From: Trichomonas vaginalis G3
Lineage: Eukaryota; Parabasalia; Trichomonadida; Trichomonadidae
NCBI RefSeq assembly: GCF_026262505.1
Contig: NC_067206.1
Location: 14,938,205 to 15,002,204, forward strand
Direction of reading: 5' to 3'
DNA length: 64,000 nucleotides
Both the position numbers and the translations under genes were made by a program. The notes under the pieces were generated by a model. It did no database searches, had not been told where the DNA came from, and was given only the letters and a program-made list of their open reading frames with translations. Each line of letters starts with the position of its first letter. The first letter of the stretch is position 1. Shown here in pieces: positions 53,272 through 62,587 of the stretch.

Positions 53272-54135
53272 TCATCTCAATAATGAGTCCATCCTTTCCG
53301 TCTTTGGTAGCACAACATCTTTCATTGAAGAAGGTTCGACAAGTCTTATGTTAAACTTACTGACAAAGTTTGTTATACTATAATGCTTCGGCGGCGAATA
53401 CATGTAGTTTGAAAGACATAATATAGATTCTTCAGCAAATTCACTTATACTGGATTTTATAACAATGTTCTCACGAGACCAAATACCACCAATTGACAAT
53501 CTTGTAAGCAATCCTGCTGAACCTTCTACTGTAAACGTCGATGGTAACATTCCACGAAGGTCATCTATTGACATCTTTGAGTCACTGTATTTAAATATTT
53601 TCTTAAAGCAATCGTCATTATCTAACCATGCAATAGCTTTGAAGTTTTCATTCGAATATACATCTGCTTCATTAAATGTAAAACCTGACTTCTTTGCAGA
53701 GATGACTTTAAAATCTATTGAGTTTGTTTCAAGATTATATGCTATGGTAACTTCTGAAGGTAATGGATGCCCTTCCGCAGTCAGTTGTTCTCTCACTACC
53801 GTTTGAAGCTTTGTATTAAAAACTTTCATGTCATCTCCTGTATCTAAGTTCACATACACAGCAACAGGGAAACTATCTTGCTTCTTTGTTTCATCATTAT
53901 ATCTCAAAACATTAAAGTTCTTCAATAATATTGTTCTTCCTGCTGAAATACTTCGAACCTGTCTGATTTCAATAGCTTTCTCACCTCCTACATACTCTAC
54001 CCAGTGTCTTGGATATTCATAAGTATACTGACTTTCTTGAATTTTGGTTGGTTTCATCATAACGTGTTCATAGTATATCTTTATACTCTTGTCAGTTAGA
54101 CTCGGTGCTATGTTCTGAATATTTCTGACTTGCAT
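53272..54135 (-). CDS. Maverick minor virion protein candidate, 287 aa
   Basis: Whole frame of the protein that is broken in Maverick 1. Start at 54135, 16 bp from the divergent ATPase; the longer frame from 54222 would overlap it. N-terminal YPRHWVEYVGGEKAIEIRQV and the beta-rich body parallel the protein at 32556. The end (CLSNYMYSPPKHYSITNFVS) is also protein-like with alternating strands. No known family. Confidence 0.65.
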   Translation of the reverse strand: MQVRNIQNIAPSLTDKSIKIYYEHVMMKPTKIQESQYTYEYPRHWVEYVGGEKAIEIRQVRSISAGRTILLKNFNVLRYNDETKKQDSFPVAVYVNLDTGDDMKVFNTKLQTVVREQLTAEGHPLPSEVTIAYNLETNSIDFKVISAKKSGFTFNEADVYSNENFKAIAWLDNDDCFKKIFKYSDSKMSIDDLRGMLPSTFTVEGSAGLLTRLSIGGIWSRENIVIKSSISEFAEESILCLSNYMYSPPKHYSITNFVSKFNIRLVEPSSMKDVVLPKTERMDSLLR

Positions 54136-54151
54136 TTTTAATGGAGATAAA

Positions 54152-55039
54152 ATGAAGCATTTAATACATGACGTAGATGAAGACATGAATGAAAGCAGTG
54201 AAAAGTTCAACAGTTCTCTCATTCTTCCTTTCAGTAAGGACTATGAGTTCTGTTCAAATGGTGTTTATTTCTATTGTGGAAAGATGGGGTCAGGTAAGAC
54301 ATTTAACCTCATTCGTCATATACTCATAACAGAGCGTTTAGGTCAAAATTCATATTATGACCAAATCATTATATCAGCAACTTCAGACTCTATGGACTCA
54401 ACAGCGAAAACATTTATGTCAAAAGTTCAAGCCTCTGTCGTTAAAGTTCCAGATAGCGAACTCATTGAATTTCTTCAACGTTACATTCGACGTAAGAGGA
54501 AATATTATGCCATCGTTGAATTTATACAGTCAGGAATGCAAAAGACTTCTGAGGAGATGGAAAGAATTATTGACAAACACCACTTACGTCAATACTCAGG
54601 AGTTTACGATATGAAACGACTTACAAACTACATTCTGTCAAAACTTTCAAAATACCCCTTCAAAAAGTATCCTTCAAACACTTTATTAGTTTGTGATGAT
54701 TTCGCCGGAAAAGGTTTAGTGTCAAAACCAGACTCACCATTAGCTAACATCATTACTAAAGTCAGACATTACCATTTAACTGTAGCAATACTTATGCAAA
54801 CATGGAGGTTTTTAGCTTTAAACATAAAACGTCTCATAACTGACTTCGTTATCTTTCAAGGTTTCTCACGCTATGACATTGAACTCATTTGGAAACAGTC
54901 AGGTATAACATTACCTTTTGAAGAAATTTGGGAAGCATATAAGTCTCTCATCTCTCCTCGTTCATACCTTGAGATTCATATCATGACTAATACCATTAAA
55001 GTCAAAAATATTACATGGGAACGACCAACATTGTTTTAA
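54152..55039 (+). CDS. Maverick packaging ATPase (FtsK/HerA type), 295 aa
   Basis: Walker A GKMGSGKT at residues about 43-50, Walker B-like LLVCDD near 184-189, preceded by a conserved helical region (FLQRYIRRKRKYYAIVEFIQ). Length fits the genome-packaging ATPases of Polintons, virophages and related viruses, which power DNA entry into the capsid. The frame is whole. Divergent start shared with the 287-aa gene; its 3' end overlaps the 133-aa gene by four bases. Confidence 0.9.
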   Translation: MKHLIHDVDEDMNESSEKFNSSLILPFSKDYEFCSNGVYFYCGKMGSGKTFNLIRHILITERLGQNSYYDQIIISATSDSMDSTAKTFMSKVQASVVKVPDSELIEFLQRYIRRKRKYYAIVEFIQSGMQKTSEEMERIIDKHHLRQYSGVYDMKRLTNYILSKLSKYPFKKYPSNTLLVCDDFAGKGLVSKPDSPLANIITKVRHYHLTVAILMQTWRFLALNIKRLITDFVIFQGFSRYDIELIWKQSGITLPFEEIWEAYKSLISPRSYLEIHIMTNTIKVKNITWERPTLF

Positions 55040-55437
55040 AGTTTAACCTTCAATTGACTGATGGTAAACAAATTCCATGCATCTCTGTCGCCATTTCTGT
55101 TAATATTTTTGCTGTCATTCATATCATCCACTTCCCCATCCGTTAGCTTTTGAGGATATGCGTTAGAATAGCTGTTCTTAAATGAAGGCTTTTCACCTTT
55201 GAGAGCATAAACTCTATAACTTTCTGCATATTTTATGTTTGAACCTCCTGAGCCATCATTGACATAAATTTTTATAGGCTTCCACCCTTTGTTCATGTTC
55301 CTGCTTCTTCCCTTAGCTCTTTTGTTCAGTAGTTCTACATCTTTATACACAGCACCTGTCTCAGTGAATTCAACAATATTTTCATTCGTTAGCTTTACAT
55401 TCAAACCCTTGTCGAGTATATTGTTCATTTCATACAT
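55036..55437 (-). CDS. Maverick conserved protein, 133 aa (copy 2)
   Basis: Almost identical to 45993-46394 (SNAYPQKL against SNTYPQKL). Start at 55437 because the longer frame enters the divergent gene. Function unknown. Confidence 0.65.
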   Translation of the reverse strand: MYEMNNILDKGLNVKLTNENIVEFTETGAVYKDVELLNKRAKGRSRNMNKGWKPIKIYVNDGSGGSNIKYAESYRVYALKGEKPSFKNSYSNAYPQKLTDGEVDDMNDSKNINRNGDRDAWNLFTISQLKVKL

Positions 55438-55462
55438 ATAAAAGGTTTTTATTCTATATGAA

Positions 55463-56101
55463 ATGAGAAGCAAATCCATCTTAGCTGGTGCCGTTAATGT
55501 TCCAATTGAACCAACATCAAATGTTGACTCACGAACGACAAACAATATTGTCATAAAGAACTATAGTTCGGAGTGTTTGAAAGAAAAAGAACCAGACTTA
55601 AGTCGGGACCTTCGGTCTTGGAGCATGGCCGTGAATTTAAACACAGCTTCAAACGCTAACGCTACATCAGATGTTAAGTTAGAGTATCCACCACTGGACC
55701 AAATTCTTTCAAGAGAAGCCAACGACAATCCTTACACAAATGTTCAAACAAATCCTTCAGATAACGTAGACCATTACCTTCTTCAGTTATACCAAACAAT
55801 TTTACTCAAAGACGATAAGAAGCTTTTGACAAATCTTATAAGTAAGAACCAAATAATTCTAACAAAGGAGGATTTAGAAAATGTTATATCACGAATAACA
55901 GGGAAACAATGTGTCATTGACTATCTCGACCCTGAAATCGAATGCTGTGGTCAAACGCCACTATTCATGAAAATAGGTAACATCCGCATCATTGAAACAC
56001 CAGGAACTACAGGAGTTGAGTTTAAGTATAGATATTCGAATGAATATACAAAACTATCTACTGACTATAAACTTTGCTTGAAATATGTTTTAGTAAATTA
56101 A
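55463..56101 (+). CDS. Maverick conserved protein, 212 aa
   Basis: Whole frame of the protein that is broken at 45354-45967. It includes an in-frame GC-rich hairpin insertion (about 55600-55630) that adds SRDLRSWSMA-type residues absent from Maverick 1. C-terminal core CCGQTPLFMKIGNIRIIETP. Function unknown. Confidence 0.65.
   Translation: MRSKSILAGAVNVPIEPTSNVDSRTTNNIVIKNYSSECLKEKEPDLSRDLRSWSMAVNLNTASNANATSDVKLEYPPLDQILSREANDNPYTNVQTNPSDNVDHYLLQLYQTILLKDDKKLLTNLISKNQIILTKEDLENVISRITGKQCVIDYLDPEIECCGQTPLFMKIGNIRIIETPGTTGVEFKYRYSNEYTKLSTDYKLCLKYVLVN
55600..55630. repeat. GC-rich hairpin insertion inside a gene (Maverick 2)
   Basis: GGGACC-TTC-GGTCTTGG then GCATGGCC. Maverick 1 lacks it at 45835-45845. 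The net length change keeps the frame. Confidence 0.75.
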
Positions 56102-56103
56102 AG

Positions 56104-56141
56104 CAGTCAGGACCTTCGGTCTTGGCGCTTTGCGCCGTCAG
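56104..56141. repeat. GC-rich double hairpin (Maverick 2)
   Basis: GGACC-TTC-GGTCT then GGCGC-TTT-GCGCC, in the short gap between two convergent genes. The matching gap in Maverick 1 (45354) has none. Confidence 0.8.
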
Positions 56142-56151
56142 TCAAAAAATT

Positions 56152-56394
56152 TCAAGTTAGCAATTTGTAATATCTATCCAAAACTTCTTCAACAGTATCG
56201 AACTCATCTTCATAATGCAAACCTAATCTTATTGACTTGGTGCAGTTTTCACTAACACAATATTTTTCTGTTCTCTTGACTGACATAACTAACTCATTTG
56301 TTTCATCAAACAGCAACAACCAAAGTTCATGACCTAATACATAACATTCATACTTTATATTTTTAGCTCTGAGTTCTCTTGTAAGCTGTTGCAT
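56152..56394 (-). CDS. Maverick small protein, 80 aa (copy 2)
   Basis: Same as 45118-45357 with one extra C-terminal residue. Its start again overlaps the end of the upstream 254-aa-type gene. Confidence 0.6.
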   Translation of the reverse strand: MQQLTRELRAKNIKYECYVLGHELWLLLFDETNELVMSVKRTEKYCVSENCTKSIRLGLHYEDEFDTVEEVLDRYYKLLT

Positions 56395-57131
56395 TTAATA
56401 TTTTCTAAAAAGTCAACTTCAACAGTCATTCGCACTGGTGCCTTCAGTTTTACAGGCTCTCCTTGAAAGTCAACAAGTCTGAATTGCATGTCTTTCAAAT
56501 TATGAGGACTAATGCGAACCCATTTACCTAAATGAGTTGCTATGACAGGAACATTTGGAATGAACATTGAATTGACTGCATAACAGAAAGACTTATATTC
56601 TATTGAACCCTTACTATTAACTCCTGAAATACCTGTGACATTAGCTATTTTTGACTCAATGTATAAACAATTACCATAACATACGTATGGAACAGATTTC
56701 ATCTCAATCGTTTTGTCAACACTTTTCAAAGGAAATGTCATATGGTATGCACCCAGAAGCAATTGAACTCTATGACTCATTCGTGTTATCTTAAACTCCT
56801 TCGCATAACTGAACTTCAAAACTCCTGCAATAAGTTTAACATTCATTAAGTTTTCTTCGTTATCCTTGTTTATTGTAGTATTTATGAGAGCATTTAACAC
56901 TCCAGCTAATGTTTCCATCTTATATTCTACATTATTGTGAAATCTTATTTAGTGCTTCTTTCCATCTATTTCAATCTCCATGAAATCTGTTTCATCTGTT
57001 ATAACGAATGAAGCGATAGTATTGAAGTCAACCATTCTGAATGCAAGCGCCTCATTCTGTAGACCTAAGTTTGTTTGTAGCTTTACTGTCCCGTATTCGT
57101 TTGGGTCTGTACTTTGCAAATAGAACAACAT
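56355..57131 (-). pseudogene. Maverick minor capsid candidate, broken copy
   Basis: Corresponds to the 254-aa gene at 44393-45157. The C-terminal two-thirds are nearly identical; a middle section (LAGVLNALINTTINKDNEEN) is clearly diverged from Maverick 1. It looks broken. Confidence 0.65.
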
Positions 57132-57148
57132 TTTATTCTCATTAAAAT

Positions 57149-58062
57149 ATGAGTATAGCTGCATATGCGTATGAAGCTGACAGAGCTAAACGTTTATATT
57201 TTGGTCAATACTCTCTCACACTTACTGACAAATATATTGTTATCACTGATGGAAATACGAGAAATACATAACATGGAAGGACTATGAAAAGTTTGACCCT
57301 ATTTTAACTCCATGTACTATGCCGTTTATAAAGGACGGTGAAATTATTGAAAAAGATAATACAACCGTATATAGGTCTGTTTATGAAGCATTAGAATATA
57401 TGTTGAATCATAATCCCGAAAGATTTGATCCAAGCACTACGTCATGTACTATGCCGTTTATAAAGGACGGTGAAATCGTAAGAGTTCCGGATTCAACGGT
57501 TTATACAGCTGTTCAAAACAGTTTACAAAACATTTTAGCGAATATCTTTAATTCAGAAACTACAGAAATAAAATTACCGTATATAACAGATGCTAAAGAA
57601 ATTAAATCAAAAACAACAACATTATTTGCATCACTTAATGATTTAATGACTTATATCATTAATACTCCCCAGCCGACTACAGCATTTGATCCAAACTCAA
57701 CGGTTTGCAGTGTACCTTTCATAAATGACAGTTCATTAATTACTTTAAGGGATTCGACAGTAAATGAATCATTAAAGGCTTCATTAATGAAAATCATTGA
57801 TTTTAACTCATTCATGAATACATATAATTCATTCATTAATGTTTCATACACTTCTAAAGAAGGTGAGCCAAAAACTATTGATAAAGCGGTGTATGAAATA
57901 AAAGCATCAATGACGAAATTGAATTCGTTAACTTTTGACGGTGATAGTTCCGTTAACGGCATGACATCGGGGAAAACGATTTTAACGAAAGAATATTTAA
58001 AATCCATGTTAGTGAGTTCGTTGAAATTGAAAAAGAAGGCGGAATTAAGTTCGATCCACTGA
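57149..58062 (+). pseudogene. Maverick 2 fibre module, different from Maverick 1
   Basis: Begins MSIAAYAYEADRAKR like the Maverick 1 fibre, then is unrelated to it. The main open frame (57319-58062) has repeats of about 55 residues, each starting with TMPFIKDGEI- or SVPFINDSSL-type sequence followed by a (D/N)STVY/N-(R/T/E)S(V/L) stretch; four copies are visible. No collagen-like triplets. The region looks broken. Confidence 0.65.
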
Positions 58063-58148
58063 GTTTCATTTTCAACTTAGCGAATGCGGGTATTAGTTTC
58101 GCTGAATGGACAACTATACAGAGTGAAATAAACGCAATATGGACGTTT

Positions 58149-60056
58149 TTGGGGTCAAAAGCTGGAATGGGTGAGCTTGTAAATGCTGCAAGAACATTAG
58201 GTGAAACGGGAAATTTTGTAGATGGTTTTAAAAGACTTGTTTCAAATGTTTTGACAAACACAAAGAAATTATTTAGATATACCGTACATAACGGACGGAT
58301 TTTCGAACAGATAGCAACAAACCCTCCGGTTATGGCTGCGTTGATGATGGTTAGAGACATAAAACCACGTAGCGGTGAAGCCCATGAACAACAGGATACG
58401 GGTCGGGTTATTCGAGACATTAAAAACGTGTATCCTGAAGTTATTGATTTATTTAGAGGTGTTAATGATTCGATTTCAAATCATTCTATAACCCTCGATG
58501 AAGAGAATAAATTAACAGATTATATATTCGTCATTATTGCAGAATTAATGAAGAGAATAAATGAAAAAGGAATTGGTGATATCATTAATGTCAGCGATGT
58601 AATAATGAAAAGAAATTTTGACTCATTATTTACAAAACCGAAAACAGAATATAGTCTTTATGACGTAATTACCGAATTAATGAAAAAGATTAATGATAAT
58701 AAGAGTTCTGGCGGAAGGTTTGAATTAGAAGTGAATGATGTTAATGAGAAATTAGCCGAAAAAGCAGACAAAAATGAGCTTTTAGCTCTGAGTGATAGAG
58801 TCAAGAACCATGTTCATTATATAACTTCAGATGAACAGATTATAACGGATTATCATGGATATTTAACACGGGATGAAGAAGTGAAGACGGAAGACCCTAA
58901 TGAAAGAAGATATAAATACATTCGTGCTAAAGGTTATGACATAAGCTGTACTGTACATTATGACACGGGTAAAGCGCTAGAAGCATTTAGTTATAACGGT
59001 GAAATTTATGCCTCTACTTTCAATGTTAACGGTGTATTAGTTGAACCAAAATTTACGTTGAGAGTTACGGCAAAAATAACTTTTGAAGATGCTATTAAAA
59101 GTAAAGCTGACAAAGATGAACTTGAAGCAAGGAACAAAGTTTTGAAATCTCATAAACACAACATCTCCGATATAAATGAACTTCAAACTACATTAGACAG
59201 TAAAGCCGACAAGAACCATACACATAAATCCTTCACTACTGTTAGAGCAGACGACATAATACTGAACTATACCCTCGGTTCAAGTGCACCTTCAGAGAAT
59301 CCGAGTACAAGCGTAAAATATACACTTAACAATTTAGATAACTATTGCAGGAACATTGATCAATATGCCAGAAACTTTGAAGCATACACACTACCAACGA
59401 TGTTGGACAAGAAAGCCGACAAGAACCATACACATGAAGAATTTCAAACAATCAAGATTAAAGAAATTAAGGCATGCATCGAAATAGTAACAAAAACAGG
59501 AAGAAACGGTGCAACTGTACAAGAACAAAGAATTTATCCTCCTACTTTTCCTAATGGTTTAATAACAAACAATATAAATATTGTAGAAGGCAATAAAGCT
59601 ATAAACGTTAAACATGAACTTCTAACAATGAAGGCCCAGATTCTTCAAACCATATATCCTGTTGGTTCTATTTATACGTCAATGAATTCAACAAATCCAG
59701 CAACAGTTTTAGGTTTTGGTACGTGGAAGCAGATTGTAGATAAATTCTTATACTGTGCTAAATATTCAAAGCAAACAGGAGGTTCGAAGAAAATTAAAGA
59801 AGCAAACTTACCTGCGCACACTCATACAGGAACGACAAACTTTTCTGGCGACCATAGCCACTCATTAAGAGACCACCCATTATACAACTCAGAGTATGAA
59901 GCTGGCAATGACGTTTTATCTCCATCTTATAACAATTCAGCAAAAAAGATTTTTCGACCAACTGAACCGGGAGGTAATCATTCACACACTTTCACAACAA
60001 ATCCAACAGGCTCGGGTGCAGATTATATGCCACCATTTGTGACTATATTTGCATAG
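58149..60056 (+). CDS. Maverick tail-fibre-like protein, 635 aa
   Basis: The distal 400 residues match Maverick 1 (41460-43048): ITSDEQIITDYHGYL, KADKNHTHKSFTTVRADDII repeats, and the tail-collar end HTHTGTTNFSGDHSH, GGNHSHTFTTN, YMPPFVTIFA. The first 230 residues (RTLGETGNFVDGFKRLVSNV, then LMKRINEKGIGDIINVSDVI) have no likeness to Maverick 1. So the boundary of the swapped fibre module falls near KSSGGRFELEVNDVNEKLAE. Some protein-like sequence precedes the first Met, so the natural start is uncertain. Confidence 0.72.
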   Translation: MGSKAGMGELVNAARTLGETGNFVDGFKRLVSNVLTNTKKLFRYTVHNGRIFEQIATNPPVMAALMMVRDIKPRSGEAHEQQDTGRVIRDIKNVYPEVIDLFRGVNDSISNHSITLDEENKLTDYIFVIIAELMKRINEKGIGDIINVSDVIMKRNFDSLFTKPKTEYSLYDVITELMKKINDNKSSGGRFELEVNDVNEKLAEKADKNELLALSDRVKNHVHYITSDEQIITDYHGYLTRDEEVKTEDPNERRYKYIRAKGYDISCTVHYDTGKALEAFSYNGEIYASTFNVNGVLVEPKFTLRVTAKITFEDAIKSKADKDELEARNKVLKSHKHNISDINELQTTLDSKADKNHTHKSFTTVRADDIILNYTLGSSAPSENPSTSVKYTLNNLDNYCRNIDQYARNFEAYTLPTMLDKKADKNHTHEEFQTIKIKEIKACIEIVTKTGRNGATVQEQRIYPPTFPNGLITNNINIVEGNKAINVKHELLTMKAQILQTIYPVGSIYTSMNSTNPATVLGFGTWKQIVDKFLYCAKYSKQTGGSKKIKEANLPAHTHTGTTNFSGDHSHSLRDHPLYNSEYEAGNDVLSPSYNNSAKKIFRPTEPGGNHSHTFTTNPTGSGADYMPPFVTIFA

Positions 60057-60111
60057 TACCGCGTTCAATGAACGCGCTTGAGCCTAGAATAAAATCTTTA
60101 ACTTTACATAA

Positions 60112-61197
60112 ATGAGCTTGAAAGAAGTATTCGAACAACATCCATGGAGGTCATTTAAGAAGTTCAATGAAGCTGCAAAGAGTTGGGGATTTACTAACAG
60201 AGCTGAAGTGAAAAGGTTCTTTGACAAAAATGTTGTACATCAAACAAAAATAAACCCTTACGACTACTTTTTACCAATTTACTCCAACACTCCTGACGCA
60301 TACCAATTTGACACTCTCGTTCAGAGTAAGAAAGGAAGAAAGCCACTATTCCTCATCTTCATTAATGTTAACACTCGCAAAGCATATGCATATCCAATGA
60401 AAAATAAAGGAACTCGTGAAGTTTTTAGAGTTTTGCAGACGTTCGTGGCAGAACATCATCCCACTTCATTAACTTCAGACCAAGACGGTGCATACCTCAG
60501 CAATGAAATCACAGATTTTCTCATTAAGCATAACATAACTCACTACACTACTGAAGACCATAACCATAACATACTCGGCATCATAAACCGCTTCATAAGA
60601 ACGCTCAGAGATTTAAATCAAGAGCGAGACTTTACCGAAGAAACAATGAAACATTTTCTCGAAGTATATAATTCCTCAACACATTCTACAACAGGACATA
60701 CACCAAATTCAATGACACAACAACAAGAAGAAAAGTATATACAAAAGAAACGAAGCCAAACACAAAATATCAGAAATTCAACACAATTTACCCTCATTCC
60801 TGGTACAAAAGTTCGTGTAGTTCTTGACGACAAACCGTTGACAAAGAAACGTTTAAGGTTAAGTCGAAATTATTATATTGTAGACTCTACGCAAGGTAAT
60901 GGATATCTTATAAAAGCTGCTGACGACTCCATTGCATTTTACCCTCGACATAAATTAGTCGAAAGTAGTAATGGCAAACTTGCTGAAACCATTGACGAAG
61001 CAAAGCGAGGAGTGGTTATTGAAATACTTGGCTACAACATAAACGATGACACTTATAAAGTAAGATATGAAGGAGGCGTTGAAGATGTTATACCATCTAA
61101 GAACTTGAGAGAGTCGAAGCCAACACATCTGGGACCATTAGAGCGGGAGTACTGGAAAGACAAAAATATGCCAGAAAGAATAAGAAAATTCTTCTAA
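60112..61197 (+). CDS. Maverick integrase, 361 aa (copy 2)
   Basis: Nearly identical to 40306-41391, differing at about a dozen residues (for example KKGRKPLFLIF against KKGGHKPFLIF). Retroviral-type integrase fold with basic SH3-like and chromodomain-like tail. Whole frame. Confidence 0.92.
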   Translation: MSLKEVFEQHPWRSFKKFNEAAKSWGFTNRAEVKRFFDKNVVHQTKINPYDYFLPIYSNTPDAYQFDTLVQSKKGRKPLFLIFINVNTRKAYAYPMKNKGTREVFRVLQTFVAEHHPTSLTSDQDGAYLSNEITDFLIKHNITHYTTEDHNHNILGIINRFIRTLRDLNQERDFTEETMKHFLEVYNSSTHSTTGHTPNSMTQQQEEKYIQKKRSQTQNIRNSTQFTLIPGTKVRVVLDDKPLTKKRLRLSRNYYIVDSTQGNGYLIKAADDSIAFYPRHKLVESSNGKLAETIDEAKRGVVIEILGYNINDDTYKVRYEGGVEDVIPSKNLRESKPTHLGPLEREYWKDKNMPERIRKFF

Positions 61198-61272
61198 ACT
61201 TTTTCAATAGATGTAAATCAGACATGAATGAGAACAGTCATGATATCATTAATGGTACCATTTATTTACACC

Positions 61273-61334
61273 AAAAATAATGTTTAGGTGAAGAGGTGAG
61301 ATCTCACCCGTTTTCTCACCTGTTTTCTCACCCT
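61273..61334. repeat. GTGAG iteron cluster, inverted, 5' of the extra gene
   Basis: AATAATGTTTAGGTGAAGAG, the palindrome GTGAGATCTCAC, then inverted TTTTCTCACC units. Same architecture as the Maverick 1 GTTAG blocks, with every TTAG replaced by TGAG. Confidence 0.82.
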
Positions 61335-61367
61335 CGCCGCTTAGCGGCTCAGACCCTTTGGGTCTCG
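61334..61367. repeat. GC-rich double hairpin (Maverick 2)
   Basis: CGCCGC-TTA-GCGGC then AGACCC-TTT-GGGTCT, directly after the iteron block. Absent at 40150-40170 in Maverick 1. Confidence 0.8.
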
Positions 61368-61401
61368 TGAATTTTCATGAATTTCCTTAAGATAGAAAAA
61401 A

Positions 61402-61448
61402 TAAAGTTAGTTTTATTTTTATTTATTTTTTTATTTTGTATAAAAGAT
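61402..61448 (+). promoter_or_regulatory. T-rich leader like that of the KilA-N genes
   Basis: AAAGTTAGTTTTATTTTTAT, a T run and TTTTGTATAAAAGAT precede the ATG at 61449. 62534-62587 is almost the same sequence ahead of the next gene. Confidence 0.55.
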
Positions 61449-62411
61449 ATGATTTCAACAATCGGCACAACAACAATTCAAGCTGCGAACGGCAGGACTC
61501 TGTCCACAACAGCACCAAACTCGTTAGTTATGAATCCTACGTCAATGTTAGTAGAAATGAAAAACTTCATTCCTTCTTCATATACTTTCGAAACAAAAAT
61601 CCAGAAGATAAAGCAAGAACTGTTAACAAGTAATTTAGACTGTACCGCACAGGATGAAGAAAATGAAGAATATCTTTATGACATGCAGGACATTATTGAC
61701 CATTTACCCAAATTGCCTGAAATCCAACAACAAAAGCTCACTATTCATGAATTTGACGAAATAGAAGTCAAAGCAACTGACTCGGTCGAAATAAAGAAGT
61801 TCATACGAAAGGTAAACTATGAGTTTCTAGGATATCATTGCAACCATAAAGTTATGGACAAAGATTGCGACATGGTTTATAAGAACATCTCTGACATATA
61901 TAAATCCGAAGAATTTAAGACATACGATAACTTTGTTACATTAGTTGCAAGATGTGTATGGCAGATAAGAGATGAAGATAGCAGAGGCAACGTATGGAAC
62001 GAACAAATAAGACCCGCTATGTTTGAGATGAAGAGAGCAATTGACGCCTTAGTTGTTCTAGCTGGTTTTATTTCAATGTATAACGCAAAAATGAATCCGC
62101 AATGTTCAAAATGTAAAGCAGCAATGAGGAAATATAACTACTCAGTCAAAGAGATAGAAAGAATGCGAAACGACTATGCAGACTTAAAGAAAGAAGCAGA
62201 AAAGCCAGCAGAAGATAAAATGGATATGTTGACATTTCTTAATAAAAACTATCCAACAGCAGAAGATTTCCTTCTGTCTGACGTCAAGAAGAAATATAAA
62301 GAGACTTTCGGCATGATTAAAACATTCAATGTACTAAAAGAAGAAATAGAAGCTACGAAATTGTTTAGGATTTCAAATATACATCGTACAATTCATGTAA
62401 AACGCTTGTGA
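61449..62411 (+). CDS. Extra Maverick 2 gene, unknown protein of 320 aa
   Basis: Start chosen at 61449 (MISTIGTTTIQAANGR) because the longer frame from 61377 reads the T-rich leader as a false hydrophobic segment. The protein is charged and helical, with one CxxC (CSKCKAAM), a possible short hydrophobic helix (LVVLAGFISMYNAKM) and a coiled-coil region (KEIERMRNDYADLKKEAEKP). Maverick 1 has no such gene at this place, only the flanking iterons. No recognised family. It is flanked by inverted iteron blocks, like a cassette. Confidence 0.7.
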   Translation: MISTIGTTTIQAANGRTLSTTAPNSLVMNPTSMLVEMKNFIPSSYTFETKIQKIKQELLTSNLDCTAQDEENEEYLYDMQDIIDHLPKLPEIQQQKLTIHEFDEIEVKATDSVEIKKFIRKVNYEFLGYHCNHKVMDKDCDMVYKNISDIYKSEEFKTYDNFVTLVARCVWQIRDEDSRGNVWNEQIRPAMFEMKRAIDALVVLAGFISMYNAKMNPQCSKCKAAMRKYNYSVKEIERMRNDYADLKKEAEKPAEDKMDMLTFLNKNYPTAEDFLLSDVKKKYKETFGMIKTFNVLKEEIEATKLFRISNIHRTIHVKRL

Positions 62412-62490
62412 AAAAACAGGTGAGAAAACAGGTGAGAAAACAGGTGAGAAAACGGGTGAGATCTCACCTCTTCACCTAAACATTATTTTT
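62407..62490. repeat. GTGAG iteron cluster, 3' of the extra gene
   Basis: Three GGTGAGAAAACA direct units plus GGTGAGAAAACG, the palindrome GTGAGATCTCAC, an inverted CTTCACC and TAAACATTATTTTT. It is the mirror of 61273-61334. Confidence 0.85.
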
Positions 62491-62587
62491 GCTGAAAAAT
62501 GACCAAATTTCATGAATTTTCATAAAAGATAAAAATAAAGTTAGTTTTATTTTTATTTATTTTTTTATCTTGTATGTAAAGACAGTA

